Assembly: GCA_903863845.1 (NCBI GenBank)
Contig: CAIPDP010000082.1
Span: 1-64,000, forward strand
Origin: an uncultured Mucilaginibacter sp.
GTDB taxonomy: Bacteria; Bacteroidota; Bacteroidia; Sphingobacteriales; Sphingobacteriaceae
Direction of reading: 5' to 3'
Length of the DNA stretch: 64,000 nt
The notes under the pieces were generated by a model, which did no database searches, had not been told where the DNA came from, and saw only the letters and a program-made list of their open reading frames with translations. Positions within the stretch are counted from its first letter, which is position 1. The number at the start of each line of letters is the position of its first letter. The position numbers were made by a program, and so were the translations under genes. Positions 50,582-60,464 of the stretch are shown here, in pieces.

Positions 50582-51895
50582 CTAGGGCACGTAATAATAA
50601 ACCCCATATCCCGTAGTGCCGATCACAAAGCTGGAATTTGCAGCTAAAGTATAACTCACTACACCTATATTACCAAATTGCAGGGTCATATCTTTGTATT
50701 GGTTAAAATCAGCCGTACGGAATATACCCAGACCTCCAAACGAAAAATAGTAATTACCGTTTATCTTGCTGATGTTATCAATGTTTGAATAGGTAGAGGC
50801 ATCTTGCTGCTGGCTGAACACGGGTAACCACGAACTACCATTGTCTACAGATTCATATATGCTGCCGGTATTACTTGGCGCATTATGTGGGCCACCCATA
50901 AATAAATACCCGTTGTTATCGATATACAATGATTCAGCACTGGATAGTAAGTAACTTGAAGTTGGACCGATATTGATCCAGGTGCCCTGATGAACAGGCA
51001 ATTTGTAAACTGAGGCATCGGGGCCGATGATATACAGATCGCCATTGGTCTGCTCAACCGGATAGGTACAGGGACCGCCTGGCAGCCCGTTGTCGTTTTC
51101 ATTCCAGGTTTGACCTTTATCGTCCGATTCAAACAAACCATAGTTATTCGAGAAGAAAAGTTTACCGCTCGGCGTATATGCGATATCAGAGAAATTGAGC
51201 ACATCAATAATACCGCTGCTAATATTTGTCCAGGTTTGCCCATTATCACCTGAATGGAAAATTCCGTCATTATAAGTAGCCATAAAAACATCATTCCCTG
51301 AACTTAGGATCTTGCTGATAACATAGTTTTTAGAAAATGTCTTTAGGGGCTTCCAGCTTTTGGCATTATCATCTGAATAGTAAGGATAGCCCGCCAAATT
51401 CAATGAAGCCAAAATTCTGCCTGAAGACAGTGTAGTAACCTTGTTTACAGGAAAATTTTGCAGGCATCCACCCTTATGCCAGCCATGTGAAGTAGCCAGC
51501 CCGATAGCCGCTACTTTAACAGAGTCTCGCCGATTAAGATTGGCATCCAATAGCACTGCATTTAGCGTTTGATTGCCTATATCGCCGCTCAGGTACCAGG
51601 CGAAGGAAGCTTGTCCATTGGTGTTGGTACTTGCTTCTGTTACTGCCAGATCCTCACAACCAGATCTCAAAAACTGGATCGAACACCCTTGAACCGGTGT
51701 TCCGTTGTTGGTTACTTTGAATATGACAGAGTCTTTTAGTTTATTTCCAATAGTATCAGTTTGATAGTTGCCACTAACCAACTGTATATGTAAACCATTT
51801 TGCAGGTCCAAATTTTGGATGGTCTTAGGTACATCTTTCTTGCAACCAACACTAAATACAAAAAGGGCAGCCGCCAGATATAATAACTTGTTCAT
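50582..51895 (-). CDS. Lipoprotein with Ig-like domain and BNR-type propeller
   Basis: 437 aa from the ATG at 51895 (the track start at 51910 is GTG). Lipobox VFSVGC (Cys about 18). An invasin/Big1-like domain (NGTPVQGCSIQFLRSGCEDLAVTEASTNTNGQASFAWYLSG) is followed by repeated BNR-type units such as YSDDNAKSWKPL, HSGDNGQTWTNIS, ESDDKGQTWNEND and ESVDNGSSWLPV. This is a sialidase/photosystem-stability-like beta propeller without visible catalytic residues. A cell-surface binding role is inferred. Confidence 0.8.
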   Translation of the reverse strand: MNKLLYLAAALFVFSVGCKKDVPKTIQNLDLQNGLHIQLVSGNYQTDTIGNKLKDSVIFKVTNNGTPVQGCSIQFLRSGCEDLAVTEASTNTNGQASFAWYLSGDIGNQTLNAVLLDANLNRRDSVKVAAIGLATSHGWHKGGCLQNFPVNKVTTLSSGRILASLNLAGYPYYSDDNAKSWKPLKTFSKNYVISKILSSGNDVFMATYNDGIFHSGDNGQTWTNISSGIIDVLNFSDIAYTPSGKLFFSNNYGLFESDDKGQTWNENDNGLPGGPCTYPVEQTNGDLYIIGPDASVYKLPVHQGTWINIGPTSSYLLSSAESLYIDNNGYLFMGGPHNAPSNTGSIYESVDNGSSWLPVFSQQQDASTYSNIDNISKINGNYYFSFGGLGIFRTADFNQYKDMTLQFGNIGVVSYTLAANSSFVIGTTGYGVYYYVP

Positions 51896-51991
51896 TTTCG
51901 AAACACACACGTAAGCTCAGTTTTACGTAAAGTGCTCCGGTAGGGTTACCGGGGGCTACCATGTCGAACTATATCGATAATGCTTTATTTC

Positions 51992-52681
51992 TCAGGCAGA
52001 AACCAATCCTGATATAATGTTGATACTTAACGCAACAATGGCTGTATTAAAAATGAAAGAAATAAGTCCGTGTAACCACGCCAGGCGCCTGATAGACCGG
52101 GAAGAAATTTCAACGTCGGATACCTGGAAGGTCATGCCGATCACAAAGGAAAAATAAACAAAGTCGAGATAATCAGGTTCATTCTCATCTGGAAATTGCA
52201 AGCCGCCTCCGGTTTTCGGGCTGCCGTCATCCGAGTCGGTATCGTAGTAGATATGAGCATAACGCGTAGTAAAAATGGTATGCACCAACCACCATGAAAC
52301 AAAAACGGCCGTTATGGCCAAAAAGATATGACTATCAGCATGACTGCCATGTTCTTTTGCAGATTTCAGCAGGAAATAAACAGCGGCCAGGCTAACTACC
52401 GAAGATACAATGACGAAACTGAAAAGCATCAGGCGGCTGGAGTCCTGGATGCGAGCAATTTTACGTACCTCCCGAGGGTGACTTGTCAGGAAAGCGATCC
52501 AAACCAACGCGATAACGCTTACAGCAAAAGCCATCCAGGTTAACAGGAATATAGTTGGCCAGGAAAAACGATCGTATATGAAAAAAAGTGTGATCGCACT
52601 GATAATAATACCCGCAACAAAGCGGTGCTGGGCATCTATGCGTAAAAAAATATGCGGTTTTGAAGTAATAGGTGTACTCAT
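51992..52681 (-). CDS. DUF1345 membrane protein
   Basis: 229-aa polytopic protein with about five to six membrane segments. The DUF1345 signature is ITAVFVSWWLVHTIFTTRYAHIYYD and DFVYFSFVIGMTFQVSDVEISSRSIRRLAWLHGLISFIFNTAIVALSINI. The function is unknown. The pattern D-F-x-Y-F-x(5)-M-T-x-Q-x-SD recalls the ion-channel-type pore/selectivity region, but this is not proven. Confidence 0.88.
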   Translation of the reverse strand: MSTPITSKPHIFLRIDAQHRFVAGIIISAITLFFIYDRFSWPTIFLLTWMAFAVSVIALVWIAFLTSHPREVRKIARIQDSSRLMLFSFVIVSSVVSLAAVYFLLKSAKEHGSHADSHIFLAITAVFVSWWLVHTIFTTRYAHIYYDTDSDDGSPKTGGGLQFPDENEPDYLDFVYFSFVIGMTFQVSDVEISSRSIRRLAWLHGLISFIFNTAIVALSINIISGLVSA

Positions 52682-52759
52682 CGGTTGTTCTGAATTACGG
52701 ACTTTGCCAAAGAAGGAAACGAATATAATTAATTTTTGTTCTTCGATATCCGTTGACTG

Positions 52760-52954
52760 TCAATCAATAATTTCAATGACCCGTCCTACCTGCCCATCTT
52801 CAAGCCGTACTTTTATGCCCCTGGAATGAAAGGCTGAGCTCGTTAGCAGATCTTTAACTATTCCTTTTGTGCGTTTACCCGAACGCTGGTCTTTTTTGAG
52901 GATGATCTCGACCTCAAGCCCCGGGAAAATATCGTTTCGGTTTTGGTAACTCAT
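52760..52954 (-). CDS. ywbE: YwbE-family protein
   Basis: 64-aa basic protein: NRNDIFPGLEVEIILKKDQRSGKRTKGIVKDLLTSSAFHSRGIKVRLEDGQVGRVIEII, which matches the YwbE/DUF2196 family over its full length. It is a small SH3-like beta protein of unknown role. It follows argH by 11 bp on the same strand and is probably co-transcribed. Confidence 0.9.
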   Translation of the reverse strand: MSYQNRNDIFPGLEVEIILKKDQRSGKRTKGIVKDLLTSSAFHSRGIKVRLEDGQVGRVIEIID

Positions 52955-52965
52955 CTTATTTCCTG

Positions 52966-54300
52966 TTAACTCACAAGTGATGCCACTGAGCGGCTCACTT
53001 TTTCGAAATCAAAACTTTTCACCAGCGTATTAAGGGCTGCATTGATCTGCTCATTATTGAGGTTGCCGATACTGCCTTCATGGGTATGCAAGGCTTTTTT
53101 TTCCGGATCGAAATTGCCTTGTTCTATTGCCACCCCTACCTGTTTATAAGCGTCACGGAATGGTAGTCCACCAAGTACCAGTTTATTGACTTCATCGACA
53201 CTAAACAGATATGCATATTTAGGGTCATCGAGGATATTTACTCTTACTTCGATGTGTTCAAGCATAAAAGCTGCCATTTGCAGGCAAAGTTTAAGGTCGG
53301 TAAAGGCAGGGAAAAGTAACTCTTTCAACAGCTGCAGCTCACGGTGATAGCCCGAGGGAAGGTTGGTTGTCATTAATGCTACATCATTTGGCAATGCTTG
53401 TAACCTGTTGCATTTGCCACGCATAATTTCCCAAACATCCGGATTTTTTTTATGTGGCATAATGCTGCTACCGGTGGTCAGGTTATCGGGGTAACTTACA
53501 AAACTAAAGTTTTGGCTCAGGTACAGGGTTTGGTCCATCGCCATTTTGGCCAGTGTTGCAGCAACAGATGATAAAGCCTGTGCAATTACCCTTTCAGTTT
53601 TCCCACGGCCCATTTGCGCATAAACTACATTATAATTTAAACTATCAAAGCCAAGTAATGTGGTCGTCAAAGTCCTGTTCAGAGGGAATGACGAACCATA
53701 GCCGGCGGCCGATCCGAGCGGATTTTTATTGGTTATTTTATAGGCAGCAAGTAGCAGCTCCAGATCATCGATCAGGCTTTCGGCATATGCTCCGAACCAT
53801 AACCCAAATGAAGAAGGCATGGCGATTTGCAAATGGGTATAGCCGGGCAACAATACTGCTTTGTGCTTTTCGCTCAATTTGATCAATTGGTTAAATAGCG
53901 TCACCACTTCGCCCACCACTTCCTGCAACTCGTGGCGGAAGAATAGTTTCAAATCAACTAGTACCTGGTCGTTGCGAGAACGGCCGCTGTGGATTTTTTT
54001 ACCTGCATCGCCAATGCGACGGGTGAGCAGTAATTCGACCTGCGAATGAACGTCTTCAACACCTGCTTCAATTACAAATGTGCCATTTAAAACCTCACGG
54101 TAAATGTTCTTCAATTCAGCCTGGACAAGTTCATAGTCGGCCGTGTCAAGTAAGCCAATGCTTTGCAACATGGTAGTATGCGCCAGGGAGCCAAGCACAT
54201 CAAAGGCTGCCATTTGAGCATCCAGTTCACGGTCGCGCCCAACTGTGAAATTTTCAACGAGTTCGTTAACATTGGTGGTTTTCTGCCATAGCTTACTCAT
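52966..54300 (-). CDS. argH: Argininosuccinate lyase
   Basis: Last step of arginine biosynthesis: argininosuccinate to arginine plus fumarate. The 444-aa fumarase/aspartase-fold enzyme contains VEDVHSQVELLLTRRIGDAGKKIHSGRSRNDQVLVDLKL near the N-terminus and the family signature TGSSIMPHKKNPDVWE near residue 275. The catalytic Ser loop belongs to this signature. The length is close to the usual 440-460. No other arg genes are nearby. Confidence 0.96.
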   Translation of the reverse strand: MSKLWQKTTNVNELVENFTVGRDRELDAQMAAFDVLGSLAHTTMLQSIGLLDTADYELVQAELKNIYREVLNGTFVIEAGVEDVHSQVELLLTRRIGDAGKKIHSGRSRNDQVLVDLKLFFRHELQEVVGEVVTLFNQLIKLSEKHKAVLLPGYTHLQIAMPSSFGLWFGAYAESLIDDLELLLAAYKITNKNPLGSAAGYGSSFPLNRTLTTTLLGFDSLNYNVVYAQMGRGKTERVIAQALSSVAATLAKMAMDQTLYLSQNFSFVSYPDNLTTGSSIMPHKKNPDVWEIMRGKCNRLQALPNDVALMTTNLPSGYHRELQLLKELLFPAFTDLKLCLQMAAFMLEHIEVRVNILDDPKYAYLFSVDEVNKLVLGGLPFRDAYKQVGVAIEQGNFDPEKKALHTHEGSIGNLNNEQINAALNTLVKSFDFEKVSRSVASLVS

Positions 54301-54503
54301 GGTGCAAATATGGGATTAATTTTATTCTTTGATAAAAATGAACCGACAATTAAGCGCTGCTCATGCATTTCGCTCCCAATTAAAATCGTTTTGGTTTCGG
54401 TCGCTGGTAGAGTTATGGAACATTTATCAGAAGAAAATTGGCTGTTGGTACCAGCTATTTAAATTAAGGCAATAATCTTATTTTTGATCAGTAAATCATT
54501 CCA

Positions 54504-55058
54504 ATGGCTTTTATTGAAATCCAAACACCGCGATTGCTATTGCGTCAATGGCAGGAAAGTGATTACGAACCGTTTATTGCGCTCAATGCCGATCCGGTTG
54601 TGATGGAATATTTTGAGTCGGTTCGCACCCGGGAAGAATCGCTGGCACAGATTGGACGAATTACCGCCAATATAGACAAGAATGGCTATGGCTTTTTTGC
54701 GGTGGAACGCAAAGATACTGGTCAATTTATAGGTTTTACCGGTTTGACCAATGCCCCCTTCGAAAGCTGGTTTACTCCCTGCATCGAAATAGGTTGGCGC
54801 ATGAGCAGAGCGCATTGGGGCCAGGGTTTTGCTACAGAAGCAGCTGAGGCTTGTCTTCAATTCGGATTCGATAAATTGGATGTCCAGCATATCTATTCTT
54901 TTACTTCGATTCATAATAATCGATCAGAGCATGTGATGCTACGTATTGGCATGCAAAGGGTAGGGGAGTTTGACCATCCCAATGTTAAAAATGGCCATTA
55001 TCTTAAACCGCATGTTTTGTATAGAATAAGCGCCCCAACAACAAAAAAGCAGCCCTGA
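54504..55058 (+). CDS. GNAT N-acetyltransferase (RimJ/RimL-like)
   Basis: 184-aa protein of the RimJ type: IQTPRLLLRQWQESDYEPFIALNADPVVMEYF, IGWRMSRAHWGQGFATEAAEACLQFGFDKLDVQHIYSFTSIHNNRSEHVMLRIGMQ. The RimJ/RimL group acetylates protein N-termini or small molecules; the specificity is unknown. Its stop codon lies inside the terminator stem-loop that follows. Confidence 0.9.
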   Translation: MAFIEIQTPRLLLRQWQESDYEPFIALNADPVVMEYFESVRTREESLAQIGRITANIDKNGYGFFAVERKDTGQFIGFTGLTNAPFESWFTPCIEIGWRMSRAHWGQGFATEAAEACLQFGFDKLDVQHIYSFTSIHNNRSEHVMLRIGMQRVGEFDHPNVKNGHYLKPHVLYRISAPTTKKQP

Positions 55059-55070
55059 GGCTGCTTTTTT
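55043..55070. terminator. Bidirectional terminator overlapping the GNAT stop codon
   Basis: AAAAAAGCAGCC / GGCTGCTTTTTT stem with a CTGA loop that contains the stop codon, between convergent genes. Confidence 0.92.
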
Positions 55071-55096
55071 GTTTATTAAATATTTTACAACTAAGA

Positions 55097-55840
55097 TCAG
55101 GCCTGTTTCTCAATATTTGGGTTTGCAGCCGGAGGTTCGGGCGCTACCGCCGGTGCTGATTGCTGCGAAGTAACTACGGTAAACGGTTTAACTTTTTCCT
55201 TTTTCCCAAATTTCAACAGATCAGGTTTAAAATAGAAAACTACACCTGAAGCAACAAGTAATATACCGAATACTATGAATAAAAAATGTCCGGCCTTTCC
55301 GCCTGGTGTCATCTCGTAGGTGAAAATTGCTTTTCCAAAAGCATCTTTATCCGGATTTACATTTGCAGCGCCGCTGGGGAAATTTATTTTCCAGAATGTT
55401 TCCATGAGATTTCCATAGGAATTGAAAGTAGTTGTTAAGGCGAAGTTATGGTCACTGATTTTGGTGATATCGGGTTTTTTCTGATCGAGATCAAGTACCC
55501 AGTTGCCATTTTCGTCAATTTTAGCGATACCGAGCGCATCGAACGAAAGTGTCCAGGTATGTTCAGCGCCATCATCTTTATAACTCCAGTTTTGGAGGTA
55601 CCAGCCGGGTAACGAACGTTCTTCTTCCCGTTTCAACAGATCTAACGCATTAGTACCATATATATTGATATAATTTTCCCAACGACTGGCATTATAAAAT
55701 CGAGTTATCGAAATGTGTCCATCGCCATAATTATCAATATCGATGGTTACGGTTTGTTTTTGCGGCTCAATCTGTTGTGCCTTTATGTTAAGACAGGTTA
55801 CAGTAAGTAGTGTAGTTAATAAGAGATATATCTTTTTCAT
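55097..55840 (-). CDS. Periplasmic/membrane protein downstream of transglutaminase
   Basis: 247-aa protein with a signal peptide (cleaved near NIKAQ), a beta-rich soluble domain (about residues 22-185), one membrane helix (AGHFLFIVFGILLVASGVVFYF, about 183-205) and a Pro/Ala-rich cytoplasmic tail. I recognise no family. Its start is 9 bp from the stop of the transglutaminase-like gene, so it is its operon partner and may form a membrane complex with it. Confidence 0.65.
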   Translation of the reverse strand: MKKIYLLLTTLLTVTCLNIKAQQIEPQKQTVTIDIDNYGDGHISITRFYNASRWENYINIYGTNALDLLKREEERSLPGWYLQNWSYKDDGAEHTWTLSFDALGIAKIDENGNWVLDLDQKKPDITKISDHNFALTTTFNSYGNLMETFWKINFPSGAANVNPDKDAFGKAIFTYEMTPGGKAGHFLFIVFGILLVASGVVFYFKPDLLKFGKKEKVKPFTVVTSQQSAPAVAPEPPAANPNIEKQA

Positions 55841-55849
55841 GATTACAGG

Positions 55850-57520
55850 CTATCGGATAGTAGAAATGATGTTGTTAAATAACGACTCGTAACTGTTGAA
55901 ATTTGAGCTGCCCAAAGTGACACCCACAACGCCATTGCCACCGTTTCTGAAAACGCCTTCCCATCGGCTCGAACCTCCGTTATAGGTGGTAGTACCCCGG
56001 TATATGGTGTAGCCGTTGCCCTGGTTTGTCTTTTGGTAGGTAATGTAATTGCCTCTGGCTGCAAGTTGTCCGCGTATATAATACAAAGCCTGGTCTGGGC
56101 TTGCCGCCTGTACATTCCAAACTGCTATGGAAGTGGCTGGCTCAGGAGAGATTTTAGCTTCTAACATACCCAATCCTGCTACCGGATAGCTGGTGCGCGT
56201 CCAATTGGCAGGGTAATTAAAACTAATACTTCCCGAATAACTGGCAACATTAGAACCACCACCCCCACCGGATGAACTTCTACGCGAATTACCTGATGAA
56301 CGACGGGGTGTACTACGGGTATTATTAACAGGTGCAGAATTATTAGTTGCCACCGCACCTCCGTGCGAAAACGTATTTGCGATATCGTCAACTTTTTTCC
56401 TCAAAAAATCGTCGTCAGAAAGTTCCATAGGTACTACACCTTTGGCCTCAAGGTCGTTTACATCGATGACAATATTTCTTGAGTCACCTTGCCTATAAGC
56501 TTGCATGAATTTTTGTAATTCCTGGTTGCCAGCAGCAAATGCCTGATCGGCAGAACTAATGCCTCCAAGTCCTTTGCCGCCTACACCAGTTGCTTCAATA
56601 GCAAAATAGGTATTATCAACCAAAACGCCCGGAAAAGCATGACCCGGAATCAGGAAAATAACCGGATGAAGCCCCGCAGCTTTGATCACGCTCGCGTACA
56701 TCAGTGATAATTCTATACATAAGCCGGTATTGCCGGTGATCACTTCGCGCGGCAACCTCGCACTTTGAACAGTGGAGCTGATATCACCCAGTTTTTGCGG
56801 CACCCCTTCAGTCCCGCTGTAAACCATGCCGCTGGTACGGGTTGCATCGTACAGTTTTTCAAGAAACAAAATGGCGGCTTGCCTTTTCTTCTCAGGGTCG
56901 CTTTCTACTGATGCATCTTCGCCCTGCATAAATTTGTCCTGTACCTGCGAGGTGTAATATTTTACGATCGGATCTTCGGGTGTAACCAGGCAAGGAAGTA
57001 ACTGGGTATTATGCATCAGGTCGGGGTAACTGGTTACTTCGTCTGCCGGAATATCGGTGTAAACGAATTCATTGCGCCCCATCATTTTAAAGCCAAAGCT
57101 TTCTTTTTTTACCTTTCCTCCGTTATACTCAATTTTTACCTCGCCATTCTCTTCCGATTCCGTCATTTTTTTAACGATATCGTCTTTAAAGTGAGGATAG
57201 CACCTTACCACTACGTGCTGACCGGGATATATAATAGGAATTGTTTGCAGTTCGGTCCAGTCAATATATCCGGGTACATCGTATGATACTTTTACATCAT
57301 GCATGGAAGTAGTACCGTCATTGGTCATCAGCATTTTGAAAAAATAGTACTCGCCCAAAAGTGCTTCCGGGTTTGCATACACCTTATAAGCTGAAGGCAT
57401 TACATAGGTAGCTGTACTGATCTTTACCTTCAGATCGTCTTTGCCGAAACTGAAAAAATACAGGCTCAGGCTTACAAGGCCCAAAAAGACAAGAGAAGCT
57501 GATAAAATTATTTTTTTCAT
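55850..57520 (-). CDS. Transglutaminase-like envelope protein
   Basis: 556 aa from the ATG at 57520 (the track start at 57538 adds six). One N-terminal hydrophobic segment (IILSASLVFLGLVSLSLYFF) anchors or exports it, followed by a beta domain (about 35-150) and a transglutaminase-like cysteine-protease-fold domain with C268 (NTGLCIELS), H294 (IPGHAFPG) and E309 (YFAIEATG), a C-H-D/E triad. A low-complexity Ser/Gly/Arg linker (SSGNSRRSSSGGGGGSN) leads to a C-terminal PsbP-like domain (SISFNYPANWTRTSYPVAGLGM). Protein cross-linking or proteolysis is inferred. Confidence 0.8.
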   Translation of the reverse strand: MKKIILSASLVFLGLVSLSLYFFSFGKDDLKVKISTATYVMPSAYKVYANPEALLGEYYFFKMLMTNDGTTSMHDVKVSYDVPGYIDWTELQTIPIIYPGQHVVVRCYPHFKDDIVKKMTESEENGEVKIEYNGGKVKKESFGFKMMGRNEFVYTDIPADEVTSYPDLMHNTQLLPCLVTPEDPIVKYYTSQVQDKFMQGEDASVESDPEKKRQAAILFLEKLYDATRTSGMVYSGTEGVPQKLGDISSTVQSARLPREVITGNTGLCIELSLMYASVIKAAGLHPVIFLIPGHAFPGVLVDNTYFAIEATGVGGKGLGGISSADQAFAAGNQELQKFMQAYRQGDSRNIVIDVNDLEAKGVVPMELSDDDFLRKKVDDIANTFSHGGAVATNNSAPVNNTRSTPRRSSGNSRRSSSGGGGGSNVASYSGSISFNYPANWTRTSYPVAGLGMLEAKISPEPATSIAVWNVQAASPDQALYYIRGQLAARGNYITYQKTNQGNGYTIYRGTTTYNGGSSRWEGVFRNGGNGVVGVTLGSSNFNSYESLFNNIISTIR

Positions 57521-58147
57521 GTTAGAATTATGGTTCAATATTTATTTACAGGTAAGGATATGCCATTTTTCGCCCAGGCTTATGCCTGCGCAAATCGTTA
57601 ATTTTATTGTTTTTTAAAGGAAGATACCCGTCCTATAAATATCCGCACTATTACAGAAATATGCAACACTATATATTATATTTTGAAAAGCGCCTTGTTT
57701 AAATTATAAGCTTTTAATTATACTAGAAGTTATGATTTTGTTGCTTTGGTTAATATTTGTCAATTCTATTATTTCAGATTGAAGCGATAAGCATTGCAGC
57801 AAAACGGCGAAGGCAAATTATCGACGTTTATAATTGAAAAACGACAAGGAAAATCAGGTTTTGCGGGCTTGTTTATTCCAAAATGACTTACTCGGTTTTG
57901 ACGGGATTTTCTATTGAACACGATCACAGCAGACCAAAAGTTCTATCTGCTAAAATTCAATAAAATTATTAGGTCGTGCCGATGCAAATTGGAGGAAAAT
58001 TTTATTTTTTATAAGATTTGATGCTTTATTTAGATAAAAAAGTAATTTTTTTGTGGCGAATTAGCAATAGCCAATAAAAACAGTTAAATCGCAGCAAATC
58101 ATAATTAATGCCCCAAAATCCCGTTATCATCGTAAAATAATTGATAT
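57521..58147. other. 627-bp intergenic region
   Basis: AT-rich divergent gap. It holds a CAGGC-TTAT-GCCTG hairpin about 50 bp upstream of the transglutaminase gene. I see no gene, RNA or further repeat; short ORFs such as the one near 57883 have no coding character. Confidence 0.4.
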
Positions 58148-58717
58148 ATGAATAAACTTCGACTACCCGTCTCTTTAATATTATTAATAGCTGCAGCAAT
58201 TTTTATCCAAAGTTGCAATAAGGATACTGTATCTGCCACGGCTTACACCACAGCTGCTTTCCAGGCTAATATTGATGGTTCTGCCTGGGCACCGGATACC
58301 GTTAGCTCGACCATTGTATATAGCACTGGGGCAAAAACCAAAACACTTACCTGTAGTGGTACCCAGGGTCAGAAACAGGTTATATTTTCAATTACTGTTC
58401 CAACTTCATCCGGTACTCCCGGTTTTCCGCTAGCAACTTATAATGTTGATGGTAACCTGGTGAAAGCACAGTTTAATACACAGCAGTTATCAAACGGTAG
58501 TTATGTATTTCTGCCCCATGGCGTTATCGCACCCGGCGCCGGCCAAATCGTTGTTACTGCAGTTGATTCAGTAAAAAAGACCATCACCGGAACCTTCAAT
58601 TTTTATTCAAGGTCGACACTTTATGATGGTTCTGGCAATGTAATTTCAACCACTGTTGATAACATTTCTTCCGGGGCATTGAACGCTACGCCTTACGTGT
58701 TTTCGTCAAACCAATAG
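58148..58717 (+). CDS. Small lipoprotein (DUF6252-like)
   Basis: 189-aa lipoprotein with lipobox AIFIQSC (Cys23). The mature part AFQANIDGSAWAPDTVSSTIVY, then GTQGQKQVIFSITVP and KKTITGTFNFYSR..., ending ISSGALNATPY, resembles the DUF6252 lipoproteins of Bacteroidota (A.IDG..W...., GTF.F...., I..G.F). The function is unknown. The gene is followed by a barrel protein gene after 35 bp. Confidence 0.65.
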   Translation: MNKLRLPVSLILLIAAAIFIQSCNKDTVSATAYTTAAFQANIDGSAWAPDTVSSTIVYSTGAKTKTLTCSGTQGQKQVIFSITVPTSSGTPGFPLATYNVDGNLVKAQFNTQQLSNGSYVFLPHGVIAPGAGQIVVTAVDSVKKTITGTFNFYSRSTLYDGSGNVISTTVDNISSGALNATPYVFSSNQ

Positions 58718-58752
58718 TTTTTACCCAAACAAGTACTTCTGTATATCATAAC

Positions 58753-59475
58753 ATGAAAAGATCTTTTATATTAATATCATTATCAGCTATCCTGTTTTCA
58801 TCGCTTAATGTTAGCGGCCAGGTTAAAAGCTATATTTCACTTTTTGGCGGCCTTTCAAATCCCGAAGGCAACTATGCCAGCACTAATTACAGTAACAACC
58901 TTTCCGGCTATGCTCATAAAGGTGTTACCTTTGGCGTTGATGGGGCTGTTTATATTTACAAAAACCTGGCTATTGGCTACACGTTCTCGTTTCAGGATCA
59001 GGGGAAATTGAACTACAACGATACCTACAACCTTGCGCAGGGGTACACCGCTTCGTTCAATGCAACTTCTACAACAGTAAATGCTTATGATCGTTTTCAT
59101 AACTTTAATTTACTGGTTGGTCCGCAATATTCTTTTACCTACAAAAAATTCATACTTGATATCCGGGCATTTGGTGGTCTGGTTGATGTAACGTCAACCC
59201 CTGAAACTCAGGTAGAACTACTTGGCGTTCCCCAGCAAACAGCATATTTTTATGTGCGTCGGTCACATGGTATGTTATTGGGATATGGTGCTAGCGGCGG
59301 ACTTCGCTATATGTTGAGTGATAAGATGTCTATCGGTGTTAAAGTTGCTTATATACAATCTCCGGGTACCAAAATAACGGTTGACGATCTGGTGGATAAT
59401 GTGGGGCGTTATGCAACCAGTTTGCCTATTAATGAGTTGCAAACTACTCTGGGCTTAAGCCTTAGTTTTAAATAG
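58753..59475 (+). CDS. Outer-membrane beta-barrel protein
   Basis: 240-aa protein with a signal peptide (NVSGQ) and OmpA-type beta-strands: YISLFGGLSNPEGNYAS, VTFGVDGAVYIYKNLAIGYTFSFQ, HNFNLLVGPQYSFTYKKFILDIRAFGGLV, GYGASGGLRYMLSDKMSIGVKVAYIQS and a Phe-Lys end (GLSLSFK). It is probably an eight-stranded barrel of the PorT/OMP_b-brl type. It shares a likely transcript with the lipoprotein before it. Confidence 0.82.
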   Translation: MKRSFILISLSAILFSSLNVSGQVKSYISLFGGLSNPEGNYASTNYSNNLSGYAHKGVTFGVDGAVYIYKNLAIGYTFSFQDQGKLNYNDTYNLAQGYTASFNATSTTVNAYDRFHNFNLLVGPQYSFTYKKFILDIRAFGGLVDVTSTPETQVELLGVPQQTAYFYVRRSHGMLLGYGASGGLRYMLSDKMSIGVKVAYIQSPGTKITVDDLVDNVGRYATSLPINELQTTLGLSLSFK

Positions 59476-59478
59476 CAA

Positions 59479-60240
59479 TTAGATAGCATTTTCAATATTT
59501 TTAAGTTGCCGGGCGTATTGTTTAGGCAGTATAGCGGTTTTAACCCAACTTTCCATCTTAAAAAATCGCAATATTTTGTAAAGCTTCAGTATCGGCCGAA
59601 TCCATTTTATTTGTTCCTGTTTTAGTTTTTTGTTCACATGTTCGGGGGCGACCAACAATTGAACCTGTTTTAACAATATGAATCGGGCGTATCCCAGGTG
59701 CTTTCGGTATTGTTGGTACAGGTCTTTTGTATAGTGGCTATAAAAGATTCCATTTCTAAGTTGGCTTTTTCTTTCAACAAGGTATTCATAGTAAGAGCCA
59801 GCAAGGCCCTCAAGTCCCATCCTGTTGCCTACACGAGCAAAAACATCAAATATTTCTACCTTATCCTCCTCTTTCAACTTTCTTTCAAGTAGCTCATAAG
59901 CCCGGATCGAATAGTCGACCAACATATACAATACCTCAAGGTAGGCCGCCGCAGGGATTTTTGTACCCCGGCTATTTTCAACACCCTGATGTATCGCGGT
60001 AAGCTGATCAATGTATTTAAATGCATTTTCTTCGTCGGAAAATAAGATCATACGCGAATAAGCCACAGTGCTGAATAATCGCCCCAGCGGGTCGGCAAGC
60101 AGGCGACCTGTATAATACAGCCAATCGACGGCCCGGTTCAATGTAAATTCGGCAGCAGCTCCGGCAAAAATGAATAATACAGTGTCTGCTTTGCCCCAAA
60201 TTTCGCGGATGAAACTATCTTTTTCTGTAAAATACTTCAT
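59479..60240 (-). CDS. DUF2236 (MpaB/rubber oxygenase-like) protein
   Basis: 253-aa predicted soluble helical protein. IREIWGKADTVLFIFAGAAAEFTLNRAVDWLYYTGRLLADPLGRLFSTVAYSRMILFSDEENAFKYIDQLTAIHQGVE matches the heme-oxygenase-like DUF2236 domain, with His in IHQGV as candidate heme contact. Family members include latex-clearing and mycophenolate-pathway oxygenases. The substrate cannot be predicted. It converges with the barrel gene, with 3 bp between stops. Confidence 0.75.
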   Translation of the reverse strand: MKYFTEKDSFIREIWGKADTVLFIFAGAAAEFTLNRAVDWLYYTGRLLADPLGRLFSTVAYSRMILFSDEENAFKYIDQLTAIHQGVENSRGTKIPAAAYLEVLYMLVDYSIRAYELLERKLKEEDKVEIFDVFARVGNRMGLEGLAGSYYEYLVERKSQLRNGIFYSHYTKDLYQQYRKHLGYARFILLKQVQLLVAPEHVNKKLKQEQIKWIRPILKLYKILRFFKMESWVKTAILPKQYARQLKNIENAI

Positions 60241-60464
60241 TTGTTGCTGTCAATCTTTTTGTACTAAAATACTTTCGTCAAAGCCTTTTGCTATTTTTAA
60301 AAGGACGACTGTAATTTGTACAAATATGCCAAAAGTACTTTGAATTACAAAGTATATTTGTATTTAACCGATGACATTTCAGGTCGGTTCAAATTGATGG
60401 GCTTTGAACTTTGCTATTTGCCGTAATTAAGTTTACATTGTATTTGTTTATTTAAAAAGCCGAT

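Noticed and set aside
50845-51294. Minus ORF of 149 aa inside the BNR lipoprotein
   Set aside because: Out-of-frame shadow on the same strand; the main frame has signal peptide and repeats.
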